Assembly: GCA_030765055.1 (NCBI GenBank)
Contig: CM060953.1
Coordinates: 195,964,982 to 196,028,981 of the forward strand
DNA from: Mantis religiosa
Taxonomy: Eukaryota; Arthropoda; Insecta; Mantodea; Mantidae
Direction: 5' to 3'
Length of the DNA: 64,000 nucleotides
Shown here piece after piece: positions 1 to 11,582 of this stretch. A program made the translations under genes and the position numbers. The notes under the pieces were generated by a model. It saw only the letters and a list, made by a program, of their open reading frames with translations, did no database searches and was not told the DNA's origin. Within the stretch, counting starts at the first letter, position 1. Every line of letters begins with the position of its first letter.

Positions 1-512
1 GGAGGTCGCTGCTCGGTTTAGAGAGATCAGAGAAGACTTAAATATAGTACAGTACAGTCTGACAATCAAAACATCAGAACATCGTACGTAACATGACGTA
101 TATTGTATAACCTGTCTGAGGAATGAGTACAGTTGTTATGGGAGGTCGCTGCTCGGTTTGGAGAGATCAGAGAAGACGGGAATATAGTACAGTACAGTCT
201 GACCATCAAAACAACAGAAGATCATACGTAACACGACGTATATTGTATTACCTGTCTGAGGAATGAGTACAGTTGTTATAGGAGGTCGCTGCTCGGTTTA
301 GAGAGATCAGAGAAGACGTAAATATAGTACAGTACAGTCTGACCACCAAAACATCAGAACATCGGACGTAACACGACGTATATTGTATTATCTGTCTGAC
401 GAATGAGTACAGTTGTTATGGGAGGTCACTGCTCGGTTTAGAGAGATCAGAGAAGACGGGAATATAGTACAGTATAGTCTGACCATCAAAACATCAAAAC
501 ATCGTACGTAAC
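1..512. repeat. 140-bp tandem array, 4 copies, open at left edge
   Basis: Units start at 1, 141, 281 and 421 with GGAGGTCGCTGCTCGGTTT (one base changed in the last). Each is exactly 140 bp and differs at a few sites. The fourth unit breaks off near 512, where the LINE fragment begins. No coding potential is seen and the parent sequence of the unit is not recognised. The array continues beyond the window on the left. Confidence 0.9.
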
Positions 513-513
513 A

Positions 514-2560
514 GGAGTGGTCGCATACAGAACTTTCCAGGCTTCATTTTTAGGCGTTGAAGTTCTAGTTGGCAGCAGATTTTTGGTATACGTGATTTAT
601 GTACAGCAGAATGGCTTAAAACAATCTTTGGAAGCAGTATATAATTACTGTAAAGAATGGAGTTTAAAAGTAATGCAGGATAAGATACAGACTATAGTGT
701 TTTAAAATGGAGAGAAATTAAGTAAATATGAAAAATTGAATGAATGAAAAAAATATGGGGTTGTTATGTATTACATTTACTTAGGAATTGAAATAGACAA
801 CAGAGGGAATTCGGAGAAGCAAAATAAATTTGCCTTAGCAAAAGAAAAAGGAGCTTTATCAGCCATCAAGTGCTGCAAGTACAAAGTACGGGATATAAAT
901 ATCAAATGGTTAGAGAAAATTTATAGTACGGTGGTAGAGGCAAAACTGTTATATGGGATAGAAGTATGGGGAGTAGAAGGAGGATGGGAAGTTATAGATG
1001 AGATACATAGGAGATGCTCTAAAGAAATGGTTGGGTTTCCAAATGCAACTGTTAGGCAGTTACACAAATAGAGATGGGTAGAGTTGCCAGTAAAGGGAAT
1101 TGAAACTCTGGTACAGAATATTGAATCCGCAAGAAAGGAATTTGTTAAAAAATGTTTAATTTAGCAAGAGTTACAGATTATTGAATCTGCAAGTAAGGAA
1201 TTTGTTAAAAAATGTTTAATTTAGCAAGAGTTAGAGAATACTGAATCTGCAAGAAAGGAATTTGTTAAAACAATGTTTAATTTAGCAATAGTTACAGAAT
1301 ATTGAATCTGCAAGAAAGGAATTTGTTAAAACAATGTTTAATTTAGCAATAGTTACAGAATGTTGAATCTGCAAGAAAGGAATTTGTTAAAAAATGTTTA
1401 ATTTAGCAAGAGTTACAGAATACTGAATCTGCAAGAAAGGAATTTGTTAAAAAAATGTTTAATTTAGCAAGAGTTACAGAATATTGAATCTGCAAGAAAG
1501 GAATTTGTTAAAACGATGTTTAATTTAGCAAGAGTTACAGAATATTGAATCTGCAAGTAAGGAATTTGTTAAAACAATGTTTAATTTAGCAAGAGTTACA
1601 GAATATTGAATCTGCAAGAAGGGAATTTGTTAAAACGATGTTTAATTTAGCAATAGTTACAGAATATTGAATCTGCAAGAAAGGAATTTGTTAAAACAAT
1701 GTTTAATTTAGCAAGAGTTACAGAATATTGAATCTGCAAGAAAGGAATTTGTTAAAACAATGTTTAATTTAGCAAGAGTTACAGAATATTGAATCTGCAA
1801 GAAAGGAATTTGTTAAAACAATGTTTAATTTAGCAAGAGTTACAGAATATTGAATCTGCAAGAATGGAATTTGTTAAAACAATGTTTAATTTAGCAAGAG
1901 TCAAGTTTAAAGAACTAGGGATGTGTCAAATGTCGTAGAAATAACTAGAGAGCGATGGATTAGGGCAAATGTGGAGAAAAGGGAAAGCAATGTAAAAAAT
2001 TTCTGTAAATATGCATCAAAAATATTCAAAGACATAGAAGTGCAGAAAATATTTAGTGAAATAGCTGAGAAGAGGTCTTTAGTTGTTTTATATACCAATG
2101 AAGGGGGCTTGGGGAAGGGAAAAGTACATAGACGTGACGAATAAGGATGAGAGAGAAGGTATTGCATGGGTGAGAGCAGGAGTATGTCAACTAAAAGGTA
2201 TAAGAAAGGCTACTGTCCCATATGTGGTGGAAATGAGAACTTAGAACATATATTTTTTGAGTTTAAAGTGTCAGAAATTTAGAGGAAAGAGTTTATTAAT
2301 AAGAAATGCTTTAAGATAGACAGGAATATAGCTATAGCTGAAATGTTAAAGATAGTAAGAAGATCGTTTCTTGGACAAATATAAAAAGAGTGGTTATGGA
2401 CAGTGAACAGAGCTAATAATAAACCTGCATTGTTATAATTAATTGTTTAGAAATAAGATCTACTGTAAAAGTGGGTATGACTGGTACAGAGCCAGGGCTG
2501 AACACCAGGCACGCTCAATTGTACTGGTTAGTTAAAATAAAGAAATAAATAAACAGAAAC
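514..2560 (+). mobile_element. LINE (non-LTR retrotransposon) 3' fragment, broken
   Basis: The translation matches the distal part of a LINE reverse transcriptase. YCKEWSLKV (about 643-672) is followed by the thumb-type motifs YLGIEI (about 778-795) and LLYGIEVWG (about 949-975). A C-terminal cysteine/histidine motif, CPICGGNENLEH, is read at about 2217-2252. The frame is interrupted by a stop at 703, by frameshifts and by the internal 61-bp array at 1110-1901. The 3' end is an A-rich AAATAAATAAA-like tail near 2545-2570, usual for LINEs. The upstream palm domain with the FADD-type motif is missing, so the copy is 5'-truncated and dead. It is related to the LINE fragments near 43-46 kb and 55-57 kb, which carry a similar C-terminal motif. 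Confidence 0.85.
1110..1901 (+). repeat. 61-bp tandem array (13 copies) inside the LINE ORF
   Basis: Thirteen copies of a 60-61-bp unit containing TTGAATCTGCAAGAAAGGAA recur without spacers. The flanking sequence is LINE coding DNA on both sides, and the first unit reads in frame with the upstream LINE as ...QNIESARKEFVK. The array is therefore an expansion of a short stretch of LINE coding sequence. Sixty-one is not a multiple of three, so the frame is lost at each unit. Confidence 0.9.
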
Positions 2561-2993
2561 AAACAAATAGACATTATAGCATCAAATTAATAATTTTCTA
2601 TTTTGCAGTTATTCTTTAATAGACTTAGAAACAGATACAAAGAAAATGGAGAAAACTTATTCTGATCATTTTGGTTGCTTAAATGAAAGAAACTTCCATG
2701 CAAACTAAACCTGTAATAAAACCTGAAAATACAATATACACAATGGTTTATGCATGTGAGAAGCATTCAAACGCACAAGCTGCAATCAGACTTGTGTCTG
2801 TTTACGTTGACAATAAGATATTCGCATTTTTTGTTATAATTTGTAAACAAATATACAAATGTTCTTAAGTTTTTGTAGATAGTCTCTCCTTAAATCTCTT
2901 AAATACCATCCCTCAAGAGTAATCACACGCAGATACGTTTGTGTAATTAAAAATACCAAATTTTAAACTTGTTTATGTACTTTTTGTTTTCAG
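2561..2993. other. AT-rich DNA, probably intron of the Gly/Phe-rich gene
   Basis: No element or gene is recognised here. The stretch ends in a polypyrimidine tract and AG at 2992-2993, so at least its right part should be intron if the exon that follows is real. Confidence 0.4.
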
Positions 2994-3182
2994 AACTCTT
3001 TCCAGCCGAGCTCTGGCTTTGGACCAACCGCAGGATTTGGCCAGTTTCCGTCAGCGACGGGCTTCGATAGCTTTGGACAGTTTGGCTTTGGACCATCTGG
3101 TGGCCTGACAGGAGCATCAGGATTTGGCAGTGGCGATATTCAAAACACTCAAACGGCACAACAAATCCTGAACCAGAGTTAA
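2994..3182 (+). CDS. Last exon of a host gene: Gly/Phe-rich C-terminus
   Basis: A strong 3' splice site (TTTTTGTTTTCAG, ending 2993) opens an uninterrupted frame of 62 codons ending in TAA at 3180-3182. The residues are rich in Gly, Phe, Ser and Gln, with repeated GFG, FGQF and FGP motifs, and the end reads QTAQQILNQS. An AATAAA signal follows at 3272, about 90 bp after the stop. Base and codon use are clearly richer in G+C than the surroundings. Insect cuticular and other structural secreted proteins often look like this, but low-complexity Gly/Phe-rich tails also occur in unrelated proteins, so no function is assigned. Upstream exons were not identified. They lie left of the window, or are hidden among the repeats. 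An intron phase of 0 is assumed because the exon is open in this frame from its first base. Confidence 0.7.
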   Translation, partial: NSFQPSSGFGPTAGFGQFPSATGFDSFGQFGFGPSGGLTGASGFGSGDIQNTQTAQQILNQS

Positions 3183-3271
3183 AACAAGAGAAAATGAAAT
3201 AATATTTAATTATATTTTATACTTCCTAAATTTGTATTCTTTACACTTTCGTGCCAAAATGTGGACATTTC

Positions 3272-3277
3272 AATAAA
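3272..3277 (+). promoter_or_regulatory. Polyadenylation signal of the Gly/Phe-rich gene
   Basis: AATAAA lies about 90 bp after the stop codon at 3182. A second AATAAA follows within about 15 bp. Confidence 0.6.
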
Positions 3278-3589
3278 ACAATTAATAAAAATAGTAAAAT
3301 TATTTTAAATTTATCCCTTGGAATACCGTAATTACTGTTTTTATTAAACATAATCCACTGACAGAACTTCATCGACTATCTCTTTCCTGATAGTAGTAGT
3401 AGAAGTAGTAGTGGCTTTAAAGTGGTGCAGAGCTGCAGAGGTCCCAACATACATTTACAGTCAGATACAATGTCAACAACAATACATCCATAAGCAATCT
3501 CAAAGAGAAGTACTGAAATTACAAAAGTAGCTGTACTTAATCAAAAATACAAAAATCAAACTAAAGTAACCTCACAGATTAAAGTAAAT

Positions 3590-4730
3590 AATCTATGGTT
3601 GTTATCACCTCCGAAGATTAAACACCTTTTCAGACCGGTGATAGACAAACTTGATTTCCAAGTTCCGGGAGTGTACCGCATTCCCTGTGAATGTGGGACA
3701 CCGTATATAGGACAAAGCGGAAGGACCATCGCTACTAGAATAATCAAACGTGAATGGAGCATTCGTTTAATGCAACCTGAGAAGTCTGGACTGGCAGAGC
3801 ATTGTTTTGATAACGACCATAGAGCCAACTTTCGGGAGTGTACCACATTCCCTGTGAATGTGAGACATCGTAAATAGGACAAACCGGAAGGACCATCGCT
3901 ACTAGAATAATCAAACATGAACGGAGCATTCGTTTAATGCAACCTGAGAAGTCTGGACTGGCAGAGCATTGTTTTGATAACGACCATAGAGCCAATTTTC
4001 GGGAGTGTACCACATTCCCTGTGAATGTGAGACATCGTAAATAGGACAAACCGGAAGGACCATCGCTACTAGAATAATCAAACATGAACGGAGCATTCGT
4101 TTAATGCAACCTGAGAAGTCTGGACTGGCAGAACATTGTTTTGATAACGACCATAGAGCCAACTTTCGGGAGTGTACCGCATTCCCTGTGAATGTGAGAC
4201 ATCGTATATAGGACAAACCGGAAGGACCATCGCTACCAGAATAATCGAACATGAACGGAGCATTCGTCTAATACAATCTGAAAATTATGGGCTGGCAGAG
4301 CATTGTTTTGATAACGACCATAGAGCCAACTTTCGGGAGACGACCATCTTGGCAAAATGCAACAGCTACTGGAAGCGGAGAGTTAAGGGGGCTTTGGACA
4401 TTTCCTCCGAGAGGAGCATGCTTAATCGTGATGTTGGATTTCAGTTCAGTTCCTCTTGAAAACCGAATTTAAAATGGAAATCCGCCCTCTTAATAAGGAC
4501 AGATCTATACAGTTTGATAATCAAGTTAAGTAGTTACGTTTTTTGACACAATTTTCTATACTCCCGCCATCTCCTGACCTAGCATTTAATTTACTTAAAA
4601 ATTCTTCTGCTCAGTAATGCGAATTTTGATAGTATTTTGTCTTTGTTTATAGTTGTGTTATATCAATATTTCCAACCGTCTTTTCACCTGGCTTGCTTCC
4701 CGAGAAAACTTGAAAATATACGTCGCCAGC
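3590..4730 (+). mobile_element. Penelope-like retroelement, C-terminal GIY-YIG part and 3' tail
   Basis: The translation from about 3599 shows the linker and GIY-YIG endonuclease domain typical of Penelope-like elements: KIKHLFRPVIDKL, then GVYRIPCECGTPYIGQSGRT, where VYRIPC...YIGQ corresponds to the GIY-YIG core. The last part (about 4335-4457) reads TILAKCNSYWKRRVKGALDI, then LNRDVGFQF and a stop. The reverse transcriptase is absent, so the copy is 5'-truncated. About 270 bp of non-coding tail follow. This tail is recognisable again, inverted and split, at 15101-15271 and 16647-16810, which fixes it as part of the element. The GIY-YIG segment is tandemly quadruplicated. Confidence 0.85.
3667..4334 (+). 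repeat. 167-bp tandem array (4 copies) of the GIY-YIG segment
   Basis: GGGAGTGTACC recurs at 3667, 3834, 4001 and 4168, exactly 167 bp apart. Each unit carries about 55 codons from VYRIPCECG to DNDHRANF. Because 167 is not a multiple of three, units two to four start out of frame with their predecessor. The junctions are identical (ACTTTC|GGGAGTG), as expected from one duplication event followed by unequal exchange. Confidence 0.92.
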
Positions 4731-4734
4731 GAAG

Positions 4735-5090
4735 CTTCAGGTCTTATTTAACTTAATATTTATTCAGATAAACATAATTATATGGTTGGTACAAGGTACT
4801 ATAGTAGACTTTAATTGATAGATATTTAGTATTACACTTATCACGTAAATAAACTGCAACTTACATCATCTACATCCCTCTAATCAGAGCTGTACACTGA
4901 TCTATTCTTGTCGGAATTCTAACCTCACCAACTGTACATTTTTCTTTACTCAAGTCGTAAATACTTGAAACTGACTAATTGGTAAACTCTGGATGTTAAT
5001 TTTACCACTTCATCAATAGCAAGTCTGGATATTTGCCATAGAACTTGTTAAACACGTTCAATTACTGTCTCTTCACCACTGCGTAACTTA
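4735..5090. other. Unassigned AT-rich DNA
   Basis: I see no coding region, array or recognisable element between the Penelope-like tail and the 141-bp array. Confidence 0.4.
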
Positions 5091-5095
5091 TGTTT

Positions 5096-8000
5096 AGAGC
5101 CAGGAAGTTCGTACCGATTTCCTTGAGCAGTGTAGAGCGGCCAGGCATGGTTATACAACACAGCGCTACTAGCAAGGACAAGGTTCATCGTAGAATGCAA
5201 CTCATTACTACAAAACAGTTGTAACTGCATGACACAGAGCTAGGAAGTTCGTACCGATTTCCTTGAGCAGTGTAAGAGCAGCCAGGCATGGCTATACCAC
5301 GCAGCGCTACTAGCAAGGACAAGGTTCATCGTAGAATGCAACTCATTACTACAAAACAGGTGTAACTGCATGACACAGAGCTAGGAAGTTCGTACCGATT
5401 TCCTTGAGCAGTGTAAGAGCAGTCAGGCATGGCTATACCACGCAGCGCTACTAGCAATGACAATGTTCATCGTAGAATGCAACTCATTACTACAAAACAG
5501 TTGTAACTGCATGACACAGAGCTAGGAAGTTCGTACCGATTTCCTTGAGCAGTGTAAGAGCGGCCAGGCATGGCTATACAACACAGCGCTACTAGCAAGG
5601 GCAAGGTTCATCGTAGAATACAACTCATTACTACAAAACAGATGTAACTGTATGGCACAGAGCTAGGAAGTCCGTACCGATTTCCTTGAGCAGTATAAGA
5701 GCGGCCAGGCATGGCTATACAACGCTACTAGTTATGACAAGGTTCATCGTAGAATAATACTAATTACTAAGAAACAGGTGTAACTGCATGACACAGAGCT
5801 AGGAAGTTCGTACCGATTTCCTTGAGCAGTGTAAGAGCGGCCAGACATGGCTATACAACACAGCGCTACTAGCATGAACAAAGGTTCATGGTAGAATACA
5901 ACTCATTACTACAAAACAGATGTAACTGTATAGCACAGAGCTAGGAAGTCCGTACCGATTTCCTTGAGCAGTGTAAGAGCGGCCAGGCATGGCTATACAA
6001 CACAGCGCTACTAGCAAGGGCAAGGTTCATCGTAGAATACAACTAATTACTACGAAACAGGTGTAACTGCATGACACAGAGCTAGGAAGTTCGTACCGAT
6101 TTCCTTGAGCAGTGTAAGAGCGGCCAGACATGGCTATACAACACAGCGCTACTAGCATGAACAAAGGTTCATGGTAGAATACAACTCATTACTACAAAAC
6201 AGATGTAACTGTATAGCACAGAGCTAGGAAGTCCGTACCGATTTCCTTGAGCAGTGTAAGAGCGGCCAGGCATGGCTATACCACACAGCGCTACTAGCAA
6301 GGGCAAGGTTCATCGTAGAATACAACTCATTACTACAAAACAGGTGTAACTGCATGACACAGAGCTAGGAAGTTCGTACCGATTTCCTTGAGCAGTGTAG
6401 AGCGGCCAGGCATGGCTATACAACGCAGCGCTAATAGCAAGGACAAGGTTCATCGTAGAATACAACTCATTACTACAAAACAGTTGTAACTACATGACAC
6501 AGAGCTAGGAAGTTGGCACCGATTTCCTTGAGCAGTGTACGAGCGGCCAGGTAGGGCTATACAACACAGCACTACTAGCAAGGACAAGGTTCATCGTAGA
6601 ATACAACTCATTACTACAAAACAGTTGTAACTGCATGACACAGAGCTAGGAAGTTGGCACCGATTTCCTTGAGCAGTGTACGAGCGGCCAGGTAGAGCTA
6701 TAAACCACAGCGCTACTAGCAAGGACAAGGTTCATCGTAGAATACAACTCATTACTACAAAACAGGTGTAACTGCATGACACAGAGCTAGGAAGTTCGTA
6801 CCGATTTCCTTGAGCAGTGTAAGAGCGACCAGGCAGGGCTATACAACACAGCACTACTAGCAAGGACAAGGTTCATCGTAGAATACAACTCATTACTACA
6901 AAACAGTTGTAACTACATGACACAGAGCTAGGAAGTTCGTACCGATTTCCTTGAGCAGTGTACGAGCGGCCAGGTAGGGCTATAAACCACAGCGCTACTA
7001 GCAAGGACAAGGTTCATCGTAGAATACAACTCATTACTACAAAACAGGTGTAACTGCATGACACAGAGCTAGGAAGTTCGTACCGATTTCCTTGAGCAGT
7101 GTAAGAGCGACCAGGCAGGGCTATACAACACAGCACTACTAGCAAGGACAAGGTTCATCGTAGAATACAACTCATTACTACGAAACAGGTGTAACTGCAT
7201 GACACAGAGCTAGGAAGTTCGTACCGATTTCCTTGAGCAGTGTAAGAGCAGCCAGGCATGGCTATACAACGCAGCGCTACTAGCAATGACCAGGTGCATC
7301 GTAGAATACAACTCATTACTATAAAACAGGTGTAACTGCATGACACAGAGCTAGGAAGTTCGTACCGATTTCCTTGAGCAGTGTGAGAGCGGCCAGGCAT
7401 GGATATACCACGCAGCGCTACTAGCAATGACAAGGTTCATCGTAGAATACAACTCATTACTACAAAACAGGTGTAACTGCATGACACAGAGCTAGGAAGT
7501 TCGTACCAATTTCCTTGAGCAGTGTAAGAGCGGCCAGGCATGGATATACCACGCAGAGCTACTAGCAAGGGCAAGTTTCATCGTAGAATACAACTCATTA
7601 CTACAAAACAGGTGTAACTGCATGGCACAGAGCTAGGAATTTCGTACCGATTTCCTTGAGCAGTGTAAGAGCGGCCAGGCATGGCTATACAACGCAACGC
7701 TACTAGCAAGGGCATGGTTCATCGTAGAATACAACTTATTACTACAAAACAGTTGTAACTGCACGACACAGAGCTAGGAAGTTCGTACCGATTTCCTTGA
7801 GCAGTGTAAGAGCGGCTAGACATGGCTATACAACACAGCGCTACTAGCAAGGGCAAGGTTCATCGTAGAATACAACTCATTACTACAAAACAGATGTAAC
7901 TGTATGGCACAGAGCTAGGAAGTCCGTACCGATTTCCTTGAGCAGTGTAAGAGCGGCCAGGCATGGCTATACCACACAGCGCTACTAGCAAGGGCAAGGT

Positions 8001-9320
8001 TCATCGTAGAATACAACTCATTACTACAAAACAGGTGTAACTGCATGACACAGAGCTAGGAAGTTCGTACCGATTTCCTTGAGCAGTGTAGAGCGGCCAG
8101 GCATGGCTATACAACGCAGCGCTAATAGCAAGGACAAGGTTCATCGTAGAATACAACTCATTACTACAAAACAGATGTAACTGTATGACACAGAGCTAGG
8201 AAGTTCGTAACGATTTCCTTTTGCAGTGTAAGAGCGGCCAGGCATGGCTATACCACGCAGGGCTACTAGCAGGGACAAGGTTCATCGTAGAATACAGCTC
8301 ATTACTACAAAACAGGTGTAACTGCATGACACAGAGCTAGGAAGTTCGCACCGATTTCCTTGAGCAGTGTAGGAGCGGCCAGGCATGGCTATACCACGCA
8401 GCGCTACTAGCAAGGGCAAGGTTCATCGTAGAATAAAACTCATTACTACAAAACAGCTGTAACTGTATGACATAGAGCTAGGAAGTTCGTACCGATTTCC
8501 TTGAGCAGTGTAGGAGTGGCCAGGCATGGCTATACCACACAGCGCTACTAGCAAGGGCAAGGTTCATCGTAGAATACAACTCATTACTACAAAACAGGAG
8601 TAACTGTATGGCACAGAGCTAGGAAGTTCGTAACGATTTCCTTTTGCAGTGTAAGAGCGGCCAGGCATGGCTATACCACGCAGGGCTACTAGCAGGGACA
8701 AGGTTCATCGTAGAATATAGCTCATTATTACAAAACAGGTGTAACTGCATGACACAGAGCTAGGAAGTTCGTACCAATATGCTTGAGCAGTGTAAGAGCG
8801 GTCAGGCATGGCTATACAACGCAGCACTACTAGCAAGGGCAAGGTTCATCGTAGAATACAGCTCATTGCTACAAAACAGGTGTAACTGCATGACACAGAG
8901 CTAGGAAGTTCGCACCGATTTCCTTGAGCAGTGTAGGAGCGGCCAGGCATGGCTATACCACGCAGCGCTACTAGCAAGGGCAAGGTTCATCGTAGAATAC
9001 AACTCATTACTACAAAACAGCTGTAACTGTATGACATAGAGCTAGGAAGTTCGTACCGATTTCCTTGAGCAGTGTAGGAGTGGCCAGGCATGGCTATACC
9101 ACACAGCGCTACTAGCAAGGGCAAGGTTCATCGTAGAATACAACTCATTACTACAAAACAGGTGTAACTGTATGGCACAGAGCTAGGAAGTTCGTGCCGA
9201 TTTCGTTGAGCAGTGTAAGAGCGGCCAGGCATGGCTATACCACACAGCGCTACTAGCAAGGACAAGGTTCATCGTAGAATACAACTCATTACTACAAAAC
9301 AGGTGTAACTGTATGACACA
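5096..9320. repeat. 141-bp tandem array, about 30 copies
   Basis: The unit carries CTAGGAAGTTCGTACCGATT, and successive copies are about 141 bp apart (for example GAGC at 5237, 5378, 5519 and 5660). Copies differ by a few per cent, and variants recur at multiples of the unit. One pair sharing GCATGAACAAAGGTTCATGG is 282 bp apart, and a block near 8347 recurs near 8911, 564 bp later. No protein family is recognised in any frame. At 10018-10036, 0.7 kb beyond the array, part of the unit recurs once in inverted orientation. Confidence 0.95.
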
Positions 9321-10924
9321 TAGCACGTTGTTAGGAAGGAAGACATTCGAATAACATCTTTGTTTTACTTCAAAGATAAGCAACTAAATTTGCTGTACAG
9401 CCATTGTATGTTTTCTGAAAGTGTACTTATTCATGTCTTATTTACTTCATTATTTACATTTACATTTCAGTGGGATACTTCAGCAAATATAGAAAAAAGA
9501 AAAGCCAGATTGAGAAACTAAATAATTAACGAATTTGCAACGGATTATCAATGAACTAAATCTTGTTTTACGTGACAGAATGAGTTTTTCATTTGAAAGG
9601 CTTAAGAGATACAGTATTGTTTTTAGTAATATGGCCGCAGATGAGTAAATATATAGTAAAATTCCTGCTTTGGCATTTTGTCTAGAAAGTGTCTTCAGAT
9701 ATTTAAGAAATTAATTTTATTATTTGGATATTATTTTAGATTAGATCAGGAAATGTTACAATCCGCGTTATAATTGCTTTGGTGTTGCCACAATGTGCCT
9801 ATTTAAATAATGAGATCAGCCAGAAACAAACCCGTATGTACTATATAAGTATTTGTATGTTGTACGTAATGATCTAAGTAGATGTGCATCTACGAATGGC
9901 TCGTAAGTCATTTTTCTTACTCTGGGCAACCGGTTTCAATGCCTCTCCGCCGTGAATTTCTTATCTATGACTTGTTTGGTTGCCGGGAGAAGGTCAGTTG
10001 CAACCTGTACGGCGAGAGTACGAACTTCCTAGCCCTGGTTATGTTTAACAACACTCGTTAGTTCCGATACTGTTTTGTTTTTTCCTTGCTGTCCCCTCTC
10101 CCAGTTACGTCGATAAGCTAGGTTAATTACGAATTAACTTAATGTATATTTCTAGACGTTCTCTGTCATCGAGCCAGGCATAGTGATGTAGAGCCATCGA
10201 CGTATATTTTAGTATATAGTTTTATAATTGAGCTATACTTGGCACTAAATAGTTTGAACAGACGCGAGCATATGTATTCCGATACGGGCAAGACTGACCT
10301 ACGGGAGGGAGGCGGGTTTCTTATCAGTTGGTTGTGCCAGGACACTTCAGTTTCCGTATATCTGACCATTGAGTTCGGCGCACAGGTATTTAAGCCTCAA
10401 AAGAAAATAAACACAATTTTGCCACATAAAACGTAAGTTGTTTTATAGAACTCTCCAGTATCAACTTAGGTATTTATCGATCCTTTTCTTATTGACGTCA
10501 TTTTCTCTCTCGCTCACACATACCTGAACCATTTTAATGTTCCTTTTTTCTTTTTAAATGCATTTTCAGTACTCAAGCTTGTAGTTTTATCTGGAACGAG
10601 ATACTTCTTCCTTTCATAGGTTAGCAATAATTAATATAATATTAAACTGCGCGGTATATAAAATTAAATGTATCTTGTATCGAAAATAAGTACATTATTT
10701 CCTCTGTTACAGTTCTCAAGAACAGATTATATGGACATACTACTACAATTAATATAGCCACCAAGTTACCAAATGACTTAACGACCAACGAAATAAATAG
10801 AATAAATATTTTGTTTGATAATGAAATACAAAATCACGTTAGCGTCACCGGCATGTTGGAGGTTTCACGAAGGAATTTTTTAAAAGTCAGTAAAACTGAT
10901 ATGATGCATTTCACTTTTAGCCTC
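9321..10924. other. Unassigned DNA; inverted piece of the 141-bp unit at 10018-10036
   Basis: Mostly AT-rich sequence without a recognised gene. GTACGAACTTCCTAGC at about 10018 is the reverse complement of part of the 141-bp unit. It could be the far terminal inverted repeat of an element that contains the array. Short open frames near 10166-10436 have no supporting features. Confidence 0.4.
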
Positions 10925-11012
10925 ACGAAGAGACCATTGAACTAGACTGGGTCTGAACTTTCAACCTTGGGATCAGAATGTCGGTACCTGAGTCATGCCG
11001 GCCACTTTCAGT
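10925..11012 (-). repeat. Possible degenerate tRNA-derived SINE head
   Basis: Read on the minus strand, GGCATGACTCAGGTACCGA resembles a pol III A box. About 30 bases later AAGTTCAGACCC resembles a weak B box. The match is loose and no body or target-site duplication was found. Confidence 0.3.
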
Positions 11013-11018
11013 AGCAGT

Positions 11019-11060
11019 ATCATCATCATCGTCATCATCATCATCATTATCATAATCATA
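11019..11060. repeat. (ATC)n microsatellite
   Basis: Imperfect CAT/ATC trinucleotide run with a few substitutions. Confidence 0.9.
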
Positions 11061-11582
11061 TTTATTCACAGAAAAGCTTTAGAGCGAAATATATAGTTTG
11101 TAAATCAGGTTTTCTTCAGTGAATTATTTATTTGAAATATATATTGAACACTATCAGTTATACCAATAAATGTGCAATATATGTATAGATTTATATCTGA
11201 GAAATAAATAAATATGTGTTAGTTTCAGTTTAAGTATTAGATTGATTCCGATCACAGTATAAAGTTTTGTGATAAGAATTGTAATGGATTTGGTGTAAAA
11301 AGAAATAAACAAAAGACTGATGTCTTATAGACATTCAAATTAAAAATCTTAATGATTTCTTCACTCGTTACCAACCTTGTAACTTAGAGTTTACATTGCT
11401 CGTAAGTAAGAATATAACAGAAGAATATTAAAAGCTAGCCGAGGCATAATTAAGCATTTTCCTGATAACTTCGGGGAGCATCTTCTTCATCAAGTCATAA
11501 TACTTTGGACGAAGGTAAGATCGACGAAGTAAGACCAACGACGGGAAACGAGATACCAGCACGAATCTTGATATATATGCTG
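11061..11582. other. Unassigned AT-rich DNA left of the 54-bp array
   Basis: Nothing recognised. The last 100 bp contain GTAAGATCGACGAAGTAAGA and other purine-rich motifs that are faintly like the array unit. Confidence 0.4.

Noticed and set aside
5096..9320. CRISPR-like direct repeats
   Set aside because: Units are contiguous 141-bp copies with no unique spacers, in a eukaryotic setting.
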